The notes beneath the pieces were generated by a model that was not told where the DNA came from, did not search any database, and worked only from the letters and a program-made list of their open reading frames with translations. A program made the position numbers and the translations under genes. From an uncultured Actinomycetes bacterium (GTDB lineage: Bacteria > Actinomycetota > Coriobacteriia > Coriobacteriales > Atopobiaceae): DNA of 64,000 bases. Positions 51,509 to 60,814 of this stretch are shown here, one piece after another (position 1 is the stretch's first letter; each line of letters begins with the position of its first letter). The stretch spans positions 16,457 to 80,456 of the forward strand of contig OMXZ01000008.1 in the NCBI GenBank assembly GCA_900315165.1. The letters run 5' to 3'.

Positions 51509-54500
51509 GTGCGAGCTTGCCATATCACCTCTGACCCCCGTTACCGCACCCCCTTCGGGGCAATCCCGACGGGCGAGAGCGTCGTCCTCGCCCTGGACGT
51601 CTGGGACGACACCGAGGCCTGGACGGAGCTGCGCCTGTGGACGGACGACGAGGGCGAGCGCCTCGTCGAGATGGACCGTGCGGAGGAGGGCGACCACCTG
51701 CATTTTTCCGTGAAGCTGGTCTCCGAGCGCCCCAACATCGTCTGGTACAGCTTCCGGGTACATGCGGCAAACGGCGACATTTGGCGCTACGGCGCCCGGC
51801 CCGACTGCCCGGTGGGGGAGGGCGCCTTCGCCTATGGCGAGCCGCCCTCGTTCCAGCTGACGGTGTACGCGCGCAAGCGCGGTGTGCAGCCTGATTGGTA
51901 CCGTCATGCGGTCGTCTACCAGATCTTCCCCGACCGGTTCGCGCGCGGCGAGGATTGGGAGGACCGCGCAAAGACCCTCGAGGCGCCCCGCGAGGGGACC
52001 GACCGCGCGGTGGTCGAGGACTGGGACGAGACCCCCAGCTACCGGCGGAAGGCCGACGGTTCAATCGAGGGCTGGGACTTCTACGGCGGTACGCTCGAGG
52101 GCATCCGCGAGCATCTCGACTACCTCGAGAGCCTGGGTGTGACCTGCCTCTACCTGAACCCGATTTTCCAGGCGGCCTCCAACCATCGTTACGACACGGG
52201 TGACTATATGCAGATCGATCCCGTGCTCGGCGACGAGGAGAGCTTCAAGGCTCTGTGCGCCGATGCGCGCGACCACGGTATCTCGGTCATCCTCGACGGC
52301 GTTTTCAACCACACCGGCGACGACTCCCGCTATTTCAATCGCTACGGCAACTACCCCGACGTGGGGGCTTGGCAGTCGCCTAAATCCGAGTACCGCGACT
52401 GGTACAAGATCGGGCCCGACGGCACCTACACGAGCTGGTGGGGCGTCGCCAACATGCCGGACCTCAACGAGGAGAACCCGGACTACCGCCAGTACATCTG
52501 CGGGCGCGACGGCGTCGTGCGCCACTGGCTGCGGGCCGGCGCGCGCGGCTGGCGCCTGGACGTGGCCGACGAGCTGCCCGATGACTTCATCGTGGATATC
52601 AAGCGGGCTGAGCTCGCGGAGAAGCGCGACGCCGTGCTGCTCGGTGAGGTCTGGGAGGATGCGACCACCAAGCGCGCCTACGACAAGCTCCGCCACTATT
52701 TCTGGGGCGACGAGCTGGACGGCACGATGAACTACCCCTGGCGCCACGTCCTGCTCCACTACTTGATCGGCAAGGCGACGGCCACCCAGGTCGCGCAGAC
52801 GATGCAGGTCCTGCGCGAGAACTACCCGCGCGACGCCTTCTATTCCGAGCTCAACATGCTGGGCAGCCACGACCGCGTCCGCCTGCTCACTATCTTGGGC
52901 AACACGCCCAAGCCCGACACCCTGGGCGAGCAGCAGAAGGCGGAGTTCCGTCTGGACAAGGACCACCGCTCGCTCGCGGTGAGCCGCCTTTGGCTCGCGG
53001 CCCTGCTGCAGATGACCATGCCGGGCGTGCCCAGCATCTACTACGGCGACGAGGCGGGCTGCGAGGGCTATGCCGACCCCTACAACCGCGGCACCTTCCC
53101 CTGGGACAACATCGATAAGAACTGCCACGACATCTACCGCAACGCGATCGGCCTTCGGAAGGCCCTGCCCGTGCTGGTCGACGGCGAGTTCGAGCCCTTC
53201 GCACCGAACGACGACGTCTTCGGCTTCTGGCGCTGGGACGGGGACACAACCGTCTGCGTGCTCGTGAACACGAGCCTCGCCAACGCGCACACCGTCGAGG
53301 TCGAGATGCGCGACGAGGCCGTGGACGACGTGGTCGGCGGACGTCCGGTCGAGGTTGCAGACGGCAAGGCGTCCGTCTTCCTCTGGCCGCTCGGCAGCGC
53401 GGTGCTCTACTTCCATCCCGAGCAGCGCCTCCAGCGTCCCATGCCCCATGGCATGGGCATCATCGCCCATATCACCTCGCTGCCCAACCCCGCCCATCCC
53501 GGCAAGCCCGGCACACTGGGCGAGCCCGCCCGTCGCTTCATTGACTGGCTGGCCGACGGAGGCCAGCGGTATTGGCAGGTGCTCCCCGTCAACCCCACGG
53601 ACGACTTCGGCTCGCCCTATGCGGGCCTTTCCGCCTTCGCGGGCAACACCTCCCTGCTCGAGGGGATGGAGGACGGGCCGACCCGCTTCGCGACCGATTT
53701 CGAGAACTCGCCGGAGTACCGCCGCTTTACCGAGGTGAACGAGAGCTGGCTTCTGCCCGCCGCCACTTTCCAGGCGATCAAGGAGGTCGTTGGCGAGGCG
53801 GTGCCCTGGTACGAGTGGCCCGAGAAGTACCGCACCTGGGAGCGCGGGCTGGCCAGGCGCCCGGAGCTCAAGAATCGCGTCAAGCGCCACATCGCCCTGC
53901 AGTACGAGTTCGACCGCCAGTGGCGTGAGATGCACGAATACGCCCGCAGCCGCGGCGTCCTCATCATCGGTGACATGCCCATGTACGTGTCGGGCGACTC
54001 GGCCGACGTCTGGAGCGAGCCCGGCATTTTCATGCTCGACCGCGACGGCCGCCCGAGCGGCCTTGCCGGCGCGCCGCCCGACGATTTCGCGAAGGACGGT
54101 CAGCTCTGGGGCAACCCCACCTACAACTGGCGCGCGATCCGTCGCACGCGCTACTCCTGGTGGATGCGCCGCTTCCGCCGCATGTTCGAGCTCTACGACT
54201 ACGTCCGTCTCGACCACTTCCTGGGCTTCTCGTCCTACTTCAAGATTCCCGTGGACGGCAAGGCCAAGGACGGTGACTGGTGCTTCGGGCCGGGGCTCGA
54301 GCTCTTCTCCCGTGTGCGCGATCGCTTCGGCGCCCTGCCCTTCGTGGCGGAGGACCTCGGCCTTGTGACGCCGGCCGTGCGCGCGCTGGTCGCGGAGACG
54401 GGCTTCCCGGGCATGGACGTCGTGCAGTTCTATCCCGACGATCTTGCCAAGGGCTACACACCGATCCCCGGCAGGATCGCCTACACCGGCACTCACGATA

Positions 54501-55009
54501 ACCAGACGCTGGTGGGCTGGGCGGCCGACAAGTATGGCGAGAAGGAGGCCGAGGAAGCCGCGACCAAGGTCATGGACATGGTGCTCGCCTCCGATGCCGA
54601 GGTCGCCATCACGACCCTGCAGGACGTGCTCGGCCTGGACGACGACGCCCGTATGAACACCCCGGGTACCGCTGAGGGCAACTGGGTCTGGCAGGCCACG
54701 GAGGACCAGCTCGCGAAATCCGCCGACCACCTGCGCAACCTGGCCGAGAAGAGCGGGCGTGCGGCGACGGGACCCCTGCCCGCCGACGCGGTGGCGACGG
54801 TGCTGGAGATCGGCGACCTGCGCGAGCCCATCGACCCCGCGGCGGATGACCCTGACGCCTATGTGGTCGAGGACCTGCCCGAATCCGACCTGCCTGCCGT
54901 CGATGACACGCCCTACGACCCGAGCGTCCCCACGCTCCTGCGCGCCGACGCCATCGCGGACGATTACGATGAGGCAGAGGGCGAGGACGCCTCCAAGATC
55001 GACGGCTAG
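51509..55009 (+). CDS. Fused GH13 alpha-glycosidase and GH77 4-alpha-glucanotransferase
   Basis: 1166 residues from GTG 51509 (GGAGG upstream). Residues ~1-125 form a starch-binding-like beta domain; ~130-640 a GH13 neopullulanase/maltogenic amylase-type enzyme (YQIFPDRF, GVFNHTGDDS, WRLDVADE nucleophile Asp, LLGEVWED Glu, LGSHDRVR Asp). From ~650, GMGIIAHITSLP begins a MalQ-type GH77 domain (YVRLDHFLGF, FVAEDLG, YTGTHDNQT) to ~1095, and an acidic tail ends the protein. Debranches or hydrolyses maltodextrin and transfers glucan chains, complementing GlgP. No signal peptide, so intracellular. Confidence 0.93.
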   Translation: MRACHITSDPRYRTPFGAIPTGESVVLALDVWDDTEAWTELRLWTDDEGERLVEMDRAEEGDHLHFSVKLVSERPNIVWYSFRVHAANGDIWRYGARPDCPVGEGAFAYGEPPSFQLTVYARKRGVQPDWYRHAVVYQIFPDRFARGEDWEDRAKTLEAPREGTDRAVVEDWDETPSYRRKADGSIEGWDFYGGTLEGIREHLDYLESLGVTCLYLNPIFQAASNHRYDTGDYMQIDPVLGDEESFKALCADARDHGISVILDGVFNHTGDDSRYFNRYGNYPDVGAWQSPKSEYRDWYKIGPDGTYTSWWGVANMPDLNEENPDYRQYICGRDGVVRHWLRAGARGWRLDVADELPDDFIVDIKRAELAEKRDAVLLGEVWEDATTKRAYDKLRHYFWGDELDGTMNYPWRHVLLHYLIGKATATQVAQTMQVLRENYPRDAFYSELNMLGSHDRVRLLTILGNTPKPDTLGEQQKAEFRLDKDHRSLAVSRLWLAALLQMTMPGVPSIYYGDEAGCEGYADPYNRGTFPWDNIDKNCHDIYRNAIGLRKALPVLVDGEFEPFAPNDDVFGFWRWDGDTTVCVLVNTSLANAHTVEVEMRDEAVDDVVGGRPVEVADGKASVFLWPLGSAVLYFHPEQRLQRPMPHGMGIIAHITSLPNPAHPGKPGTLGEPARRFIDWLADGGQRYWQVLPVNPTDDFGSPYAGLSAFAGNTSLLEGMEDGPTRFATDFENSPEYRRFTEVNESWLLPAATFQAIKEVVGEAVPWYEWPEKYRTWERGLARRPELKNRVKRHIALQYEFDRQWREMHEYARSRGVLIIGDMPMYVSGDSADVWSEPGIFMLDRDGRPSGLAGAPPDDFAKDGQLWGNPTYNWRAIRRTRYSWWMRRFRRMFELYDYVRLDHFLGFSSYFKIPVDGKAKDGDWCFGPGLELFSRVRDRFGALPFVAEDLGLVTPAVRALVAETGFPGMDVVQFYPDDLAKGYTPIPGRIAYTGTHDNQTLVGWAADKYGEKEAEEAATKVMDMVLASDAEVAITTLQDVLGLDDDARMNTPGTAEGNWVWQATEDQLAKSADHLRNLAEKSGRAATGPLPADAVATVLEIGDLREPIDPAADDPDAYVVEDLPESDLPAVDDTPYDPSVPTLLRADAIADDYDEAEGEDASKIDG

Positions 55010-55059
55010 CCGTCGAACCCGATTACCCGTCGCTCCTGACTTGTCGCTCCCGATTGCTT

Positions 55060-57444
55060 CTAACCCAGGCCCAGGGCCAGGCAGACGAGGTGGACCAGAA
55101 AGGCGACGACCCAGGCAACAAGCGTCTGCTGGGCAAAGACGATGGCCGCCCACTTGCCGCCGAGCTCGGCCTTGACCGTGGAGATCGCGGCCATGCAGGG
55201 CGGGTAGAGCAGGGTGAAGGTGAGGAAGGTGAAGGCGCTCGCCGGCGTGAACATCCCGGCGAGCAGGCTCGTCTGGCCCCCGAGCAGGACCGTCAGGGTC
55301 GAGACCACGCTCTCCTTTGCCATGAGGCCCGTGACCAGGGCGGTCGATGCGCGCCAGTCCGAAAAACCGAGCGGCGCGAAGATGGGCGAAAGCAGCGAGC
55401 CGAGGGCGGCGAGCATGCTTGCCGACTGATCGGCGGTCACGTTCAGGCGCAGGTCGAACGTCTGGAGGAACCAGATGGCGATGCTTGCGATGAAGATGAT
55501 CGAGAAGGCCTTGGTCACGAACCCCTTAGTCTTGTCCCAAGCCAGCTGCAGCGTGGACTTGGCGCTGGGCAGGCGGTAGTTGGGCAATTCCATCACGAAG
55601 GGGACGGGGTCGCCGTGGAAGGCCGTTTTCTGCAGGATCTTGGCCATCACGATGCCCACGCCGAAGCCCATCAGGTAGAGCCCCACCATCACGAGCCCCG
55701 CATGCTCGGGAAAAAAGAAGGAGCAGAGCAGGGTGTAGATGGGGAGCTTGGCCGAGCAGCTCATGAAGGGGGTAAGCAGGACCGTCATCTTGCGATCGTG
55801 CTCGGAGGGCAGGGTGCGTGTGGACATGACGGCGGGCACCGTGCAGCCGAAGCCGATCAGCAGGGGGACGAAGCTGCGGCCTGATAGGCCAAACTTGCGC
55901 AGGACCTTGTCCATCACGAAGGCGATGCGGGCCATGTAGCCTGAGTCCTCCAGGATCGAGAGCAGGAGGAAGAGCGTGACGATGATCGGCAAAAAGCTGA
56001 TGACCGTGCCACATCCCGCGAAGACGCCGTCGATCACGAGCGAGTGGACGACGGGGTTCACGCCCGCCGAGGTCAGGGCCGCGTCGCAGGCGGCCGTGAC
56101 GGCATCGACGCCCAGGGCGAGCCAGTCGGCGAGGCGCTGGCCCACGGCCGAGAAGGTGAGCCAGAAGACGAGGGCCATGATCCCGACGAAGGCGGGGATG
56201 GCGGTGTAGCGGCCGGTGAGGATGCGGTCAATCGCGACGGAGCGCGTATGCTCGCGGCTCTCGTGCATCTTGGTCACGGTGAGGCCGCAGACCTCCTCGA
56301 TGAAGGAGAAGCGCATGTCGGCCAGGGCGGCGGTACGGTCTTGGCCACTCTCGGCTTCCATCTGGGACACGATATGCTCCACGCCGGCCATCTCGTTCTC
56401 GTCGAGGCCGAGCGCCTCCCGTACCAGCCCGTCGCCCTCGACCAGCTTGGTCGCCGCGAAGCGCAGAGGCAGCTCGGCGCGGTCGGCGTGGCCCTGAATG
56501 AGGTGCATGACCGCGTGGAGGCAGCGGTGCAGGGCGCCGGCGTCGGGGGCGTCCTCGCGGCAGAAGTCCACGCGGCCGGGAACGTCGTGGTGGCGCGCGA
56601 CGTGAATGGCGTGCTCGACGAGCTCGTCGATGCCCTGGTTCTTGGCGGCGGAGATGGGCACGACGGGCACGCCCAGCAGGGTCTCGAGTAGGTTGACGTC
56701 GACCGACCCGCCGTTGGCCGTGACCTCGTCCATCATGTTGAGCGCGACGACCATCGGGACCTCGAGCTCCATCAGCTGCAGGGTGAGGTAGAGGTTGCGC
56801 TCGATGTTGGTCGCGTCCACGATGTCGATCACGGCGTCGGGCCGCTCGTCCAGGATGAACTGGCGGCTCACGACCTCCTCGCCCGTGTAGGGGGAGAGGC
56901 TGTAGATGCCGGGCAGGTCGGTGATGGTGGCCTCCGGGTGGCTGCGCATGTGGCCGTCCTTGCGGTCCACTGTGACGCCGGGAAAGTTGCCAACATGCTG
57001 GTTGGAGCCCGTGAGCTGGTTGAAGAGGGTTGTCTTGCCCGAGTTCTGGTTGCCCGCCAGGGCGAAGGTGAGCGGTGCCCCCTTGGGCTTGGGCTCGCCC
57101 TCGGCGTGCCAGCGGTACTCCCTCTCATGACGCTCGCCGGCCGTCGAGCCCTCGCCGAGCTCGGGGTGGGGCGTGCGGCCCGTGGTCGGGTTGGCACGCT
57201 CCGGGATGTCGGTGTCGTGCACGGACCGCAGCTCGATCAGAGCGGCGTCTGCCTTGCGCAGGGTGAGCTCGTAGCTGCGCAGCCGGATCTCGAGCGGGTC
57301 GCCGAGCGGGGCGGCTTTGACCATGGTCACCTCGGTCCCCGGGGTGAGGCCCATGTCGAAGATGTGTTGGCGGAGCGGTCCGCTATTGCCGGCGACGGAC
57401 GCGACAATGGCGTCCTTGCCGATCTCGAGTTCATCGAGCGTCAT
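55060..57444 (-). CDS. feoB: Ferrous iron transporter, FeoA-FeoB fusion
   Basis: 794 residues. Residues ~1-75 are a FeoA SH3-like domain (RQHIFDMGLTPGTEVTMV); a linker leads to the FeoB GTPase (~125-300) with G1 GNQNSGKTTL, G3 TDLPGIYS and G4 ALNMMDE; from ~400 the membrane part has two gate regions (PLLIGFGCTVPAVMSTRT and the CSAKLPIYTLL segment). Imports Fe(II) in anaerobic conditions. Transcribed alone; a 6-2-6 palindrome lies about 100 bp upstream. Confidence 0.95.
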   Translation of the reverse strand: MTLDELEIGKDAIVASVAGNSGPLRQHIFDMGLTPGTEVTMVKAAPLGDPLEIRLRSYELTLRKADAALIELRSVHDTDIPERANPTTGRTPHPELGEGSTAGERHEREYRWHAEGEPKPKGAPLTFALAGNQNSGKTTLFNQLTGSNQHVGNFPGVTVDRKDGHMRSHPEATITDLPGIYSLSPYTGEEVVSRQFILDERPDAVIDIVDATNIERNLYLTLQLMELEVPMVVALNMMDEVTANGGSVDVNLLETLLGVPVVPISAAKNQGIDELVEHAIHVARHHDVPGRVDFCREDAPDAGALHRCLHAVMHLIQGHADRAELPLRFAATKLVEGDGLVREALGLDENEMAGVEHIVSQMEAESGQDRTAALADMRFSFIEEVCGLTVTKMHESREHTRSVAIDRILTGRYTAIPAFVGIMALVFWLTFSAVGQRLADWLALGVDAVTAACDAALTSAGVNPVVHSLVIDGVFAGCGTVISFLPIIVTLFLLLSILEDSGYMARIAFVMDKVLRKFGLSGRSFVPLLIGFGCTVPAVMSTRTLPSEHDRKMTVLLTPFMSCSAKLPIYTLLCSFFFPEHAGLVMVGLYLMGFGVGIVMAKILQKTAFHGDPVPFVMELPNYRLPSAKSTLQLAWDKTKGFVTKAFSIIFIASIAIWFLQTFDLRLNVTADQSASMLAALGSLLSPIFAPLGFSDWRASTALVTGLMAKESVVSTLTVLLGGQTSLLAGMFTPASAFTFLTFTLLYPPCMAAISTVKAELGGKWAAIVFAQQTLVAWVVAFLVHLVCLALGLG

Positions 57445-57541
57445 ATGCAGCCCCTATTCTGCGACGCGTTGACTTGAGAAACGGTGGCCCACATGCCTGG
57501 CCAAGGCCCAGCCTTGGTCCAGATTCGCAGGCGATTCGGTT

Positions 57542-57555
57542 GTTATGCCCATAAC
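57542..57555. promoter_or_regulatory. Candidate metal-regulator operator upstream of the Feo gene
   Basis: GTTATG-CC-CATAAC, a perfect 6-bp inverted repeat, about 100 bp before the feoAB start and overlapping a minus-strand TATAGT-like -10 (just beyond 57555). Fe(II) transport genes are usually controlled by DtxR- or Fur-type proteins; the site does not match either consensus exactly. Confidence 0.35.
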
Positions 57556-57584
57556 TATAGTCAGTTTGTGCTATCCGCCGTCAC

Positions 57585-58550
57585 TCAGCCGAAAAGCCAT
57601 TCCTCCCAGCGCGGGTAGTCGCGGAGGGCCTGCCGGTGTCCCAGCTCATAGGAGGCGTAGAGCCGTGCGACATCGAGCGTCGTGGATTTCACGGGCATCT
57701 CGTCGGGCCGCACGATGAAGGCACGGCCCTCGCGCTCGAGCTCGAGCAGGTGGTCGATCGCTGCGTTGTAGCGCTCGTGCCTGGTCAGAAGGGCGCGCTC
57801 GAGCTCGGGGAATTTCTGGCCCCAATGGGCGTAGAGCCGCTTGGCTGCGGTGCCGGGGGCGGTCTTGCGGTAGCCGGCGGGCCGCGTCGCGACGAAGAAG
57901 ATCTTCTCGTAGCCGTCCATCTCGGCCAGGTGCGTGGGGATGCCCGCGCCGACGCCGATGCCGCCGTCGAGCATGATGTGGCCGTTGATGCGGACGGGCC
58001 GCATCATGCCGGGCAGGGTGGAGCTCGCGCGAACCTCGGTCATCATGTGGTCGAAGGTGCCCATGCTCTCACGCGTAAACGAGACGGTGCGGCCCGTATC
58101 GGCCTCGAAGCTCTGGATGCGCGGGCGGGCGGGGTTGGCGGCGAAGGTCTCCCAGTCGAAGGGAAGGAAGCCGTCGGCCACGCATCCCGGATAGTCGTAG
58201 TCGGCGTTGAAGTAGCCATGTCCGTCGGCGAGCGACCGCATGCCGCCGCCTTCGGGTATGCCGGCAAGGTCGATGAAGGAACGCCGCACGCGGTTCTGGT
58301 CGCGGCTGATGTAATTTGCAGTGTGACTTGAACCGGCAGAGATGCCGCAGACCTCGTTGAAATAGATCCCGCGCTCGAGTAGCACGTTCGCGACGCCGGC
58401 GGTGTAGGAGGCGCGGTAGCCGCCGCCCTCGAAGACCAGGGCCACGTCGCGCACATTGCTCTCGAGCGGCGCTGCCGCCTCCCCGCGGGGATGTGCGGTG
58501 CAGCCGGTCAGCACAAAGTCACGGCTTGAAGAATCGTTCGTCTTGTCCAT
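57585..58550 (-). CDS. Patatin-like phospholipase
   Basis: 321 residues. Patatin fold: oxyanion loop FEGGGYRASY near residue 40, nucleophile elbow GISAGSS (G-x-S-x-G) and catalytic Asp in LDGGIG. Closest in style to the YjjU-type bacterial patatins (DUF6363-like tail, HERYNAAIDHLLELEREGRAF). Cytoplasmic; likely lysophospholipase or acyl hydrolase. Divergent from the Sir2 gene. Confidence 0.9.
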   Translation of the reverse strand: MDKTNDSSSRDFVLTGCTAHPRGEAAAPLESNVRDVALVFEGGGYRASYTAGVANVLLERGIYFNEVCGISAGSSHTANYISRDQNRVRRSFIDLAGIPEGGGMRSLADGHGYFNADYDYPGCVADGFLPFDWETFAANPARPRIQSFEADTGRTVSFTRESMGTFDHMMTEVRASSTLPGMMRPVRINGHIMLDGGIGVGAGIPTHLAEMDGYEKIFFVATRPAGYRKTAPGTAAKRLYAHWGQKFPELERALLTRHERYNAAIDHLLELEREGRAFIVRPDEMPVKSTTLDVARLYASYELGHRQALRDYPRWEEWLFG

Positions 58551-58641
58551 ACAACCTCGCTCATGTTACGTCTGTCGTTTGAGCATTCTACCCATTTGCT
58601 CCGGGGTGCTAGAGTGATGCCATGTATGTGAAGGAGGCACC

Positions 58642-59379
58642 ATGGCCCAGATGATCACCGATTCCTCCGAGGCGGCCGCCGAGCTCAAGCGCCGCATCGC
58701 CAAGGCGCGTAGCGTCGTCTTCTTCGGCGGCGCGGGCGTCTCGACCGCCAGCGGCATCCCCGACTTCCGCAGCGAGGATGGGCTCTACCACCAGCATTTC
58801 AAATACCCTCCCGAGGAGATGCTCGGGCACCGCTTCTTCGAGACGCACACGGAGGAGTTCTATGACTTCTACCGCACGCGCATGATCGCGCTGGACGCCA
58901 AGCCCAACCGCGCTCATTACAAGCTCGCCGAGCTGGAGCGCGACGGCAAGCTGACCGCCGTGGTCACCCAGAACATCGACGGCCTGCATCAGATGGCTGG
59001 CTCCAAGCACGTCTATGAGCTGCACGGGTCGGTCCATCGCAACATCTGCGAGGACTGCGGGCGCACCTATTCGGCCGAGTGGGTCATGGGGACCGAGGGC
59101 GTGCCGCACTGCCCGGAGTGCGGCGGCCGCATCAAGCCGGACGTCGTGCTGTACGGCGAGTCGCTCGACCAGAACGTGCTCTTTGGCGCGGCGGCGGCCA
59201 TCGGCCACGCCGACATGCTGATCGTGGGCGGCACGTCGCTCGTGGTCTATCCGGCGGCGGGTCTCGTACAATACTTCCAGGGCGACGACCTCGCGATCGT
59301 CAACCTGCAGCCCACGCCGCAGGACCGCGACGCCGACCTGGTGTGCGCCTGCGACATCGCGAAGGCGTTCGATTTCTAG
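58642..59379 (+). CDS. cobB: NAD-dependent protein deacylase, Sir2 family
   Basis: 245 residues. GGAGVSTASGIPDFR NAD loop, TQNIDGLHQMAG, catalytic His in YELHGSVH, and the zinc site CEDCG ... CPECGG. Removes acyl groups from protein lysines. GAAGGAGG precedes the ATG. 54 bp before the folate gene on the same strand. Confidence 0.95.
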   Translation: MAQMITDSSEAAAELKRRIAKARSVVFFGGAGVSTASGIPDFRSEDGLYHQHFKYPPEEMLGHRFFETHTEEFYDFYRTRMIALDAKPNRAHYKLAELERDGKLTAVVTQNIDGLHQMAGSKHVYELHGSVHRNICEDCGRTYSAEWVMGTEGVPHCPECGGRIKPDVVLYGESLDQNVLFGAAAAIGHADMLIVGGTSLVVYPAAGLVQYFQGDDLAIVNLQPTPQDRDADLVCACDIAKAFDF

Positions 59380-59433
59380 CAAGAGGGACTCGCGCCCGAC
59401 GGCCGCGCCGGGGCGGGGATGAGTGGAGGTTGC

Positions 59434-60813
59434 ATGGCACGAGAGGACTTCGCCGTTTGGCGCTGCGGGCGCCACGAGCTCTCGCTGGCGCGCCCGCGCA
59501 TCATGGGCGTGCTGGAGGTCGGTCCGAACGCGTATGCCGCGGAGGAGGCGGTCGCACGCGGCCGCGAGATGCTCGACGAGGGTGCCGATCTGCTCGACGT
59601 GTGCGGCGAGCTGCCTGACGACGAGGGCCTGACCTCGCACGACGAGGCCGAGCGCGTCGTGCCCGTGGTGCGCGGCCTGGCTTCGACTGGGGCCATCGTC
59701 TGCATCAGTACGCGCCATGCCGACGTCGCCAAGATGTGCGTGCGCCTGGGCGCCTCCGTCGTCAACGACCCCGAGGGCTTCAGCGACCCGGCCATGGTGC
59801 AGATGGCGGCCGAGACCGACTGCGGCTGCGTGATCCTCTGCGACAACGAGTTCCGCGGTAACGCTTCGCGCCGCTCCGTGGTGCTCGACGCGCGCACGCC
59901 CCTGCGTCCCGTGGCGTCCAACCGCCGTTTCACCCTGCCCGAGGAGTCGCCCATCATGCGCGAGATCATGGGCTTTCTCGGCGACCAGGCGCGCGGACTC
60001 ATGCGGGCGGGCGTCGCCCACGACCGCATCTGCGTGGACCCCGGCCCCGGTCAGGGCAAGACGACCGACGAGGACGTCGTGATCTGCCGCAACACGCGCA
60101 AGCTCGTGACCATGGGCTATCCGCTCATGCAGGCCGTCTCGCGCAAGGGCTTCTCGGGCACCATTGCGGGCTCCTCCGAGCAGGGATCTGCCACGATCGG
60201 CCTGGCCATGTGGGGCATCGAGGCCGGTGCCCGCATCCTGCGCGTGCACGATGTGGCCTCGGCGGTCGAGGCCGTGAACGCCTACTGGGCCATGTCCAAG
60301 GCCGACCCGCGCCAGGCCTTCGTCTCGCTGGGCTCCAACGTGGGCAACCGCGTCGACTTCCTGTCGCGTGCCGTCCGCCTGATCGACGAGATCCCGATGA
60401 CCTGTGTGGTCGCGGCGAGCGACGCCTACGAGACCGAGCCCGCCTACGGCATCGCCACGCCCGTGGCCAACGCCGTGGCCGAGATCCGCTCCGAGCTGCA
60501 TCCGCTGGTCCTGCTCGACCAGCTGCTCGCCGTGGAGGACAAGCTCGGCCGCATGCGCGATCCTGAGCAGGCCGGCCATGGCCCGCGCACGGTCGACTGC
60601 GACTTGGTCTGGATGGAGGGCGAGACGCATGCGGGCTCGCGCCTGACCCTGCCGCACCCGGGCCTGGGTGAGCGCGACTACGTGCTCGTGCCGATGGAGG
60701 ATCTCATGCACGACCCCGTGCGTTTCCTGACGCACGCCGGCATCCAGGTACTGCCGCCCGAGCAGCGCGTCGGCCACGTCCGCACCAACCTCGGCCCGCT
60801 CGATTGGAAGTAA
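59434..60813 (+). CDS. Dihydropteroate synthase-like / HPPK fusion (FolP-FolK)
   Basis: 459 residues from ATG 59434 (GGAGG upstream). Residues ~1-285 have the DHPS barrel, ~290-455 a complete HPPK domain (FVSLGSNVGNR, YETEPAYG, GHGPRTVDCDLVWM with the metal Asp pair, LPHPGLGERDYVL). The DHPS loops are altered: the usual IMGILNVTPDSF reads IMGVLEVGPNAY, and the GESTRPG loop reads GELPDDEG, losing the pABA/pterin contact residues; the later SRKGFSG and ILRVHDV motifs remain. HPPK should work; DHPS activity or sulfonamide binding is uncertain. Confidence 0.85.
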   Translation: MAREDFAVWRCGRHELSLARPRIMGVLEVGPNAYAAEEAVARGREMLDEGADLLDVCGELPDDEGLTSHDEAERVVPVVRGLASTGAIVCISTRHADVAKMCVRLGASVVNDPEGFSDPAMVQMAAETDCGCVILCDNEFRGNASRRSVVLDARTPLRPVASNRRFTLPEESPIMREIMGFLGDQARGLMRAGVAHDRICVDPGPGQGKTTDEDVVICRNTRKLVTMGYPLMQAVSRKGFSGTIAGSSEQGSATIGLAMWGIEAGARILRVHDVASAVEAVNAYWAMSKADPRQAFVSLGSNVGNRVDFLSRAVRLIDEIPMTCVVAASDAYETEPAYGIATPVANAVAEIRSELHPLVLLDQLLAVEDKLGRMRDPEQAGHGPRTVDCDLVWMEGETHAGSRLTLPHPGLGERDYVLVPMEDLMHDPVRFLTHAGIQVLPPEQRVGHVRTNLGPLDWK

Positions 60814-60814
60814 G

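Noticed and set aside
52061..55153. A 1030-codon minus-strand frame opposite the amylase/glucanotransferase fusion
   Set aside because: Antisense shadow; the plus strand has complete GH13 and GH77 catalytic motifs.
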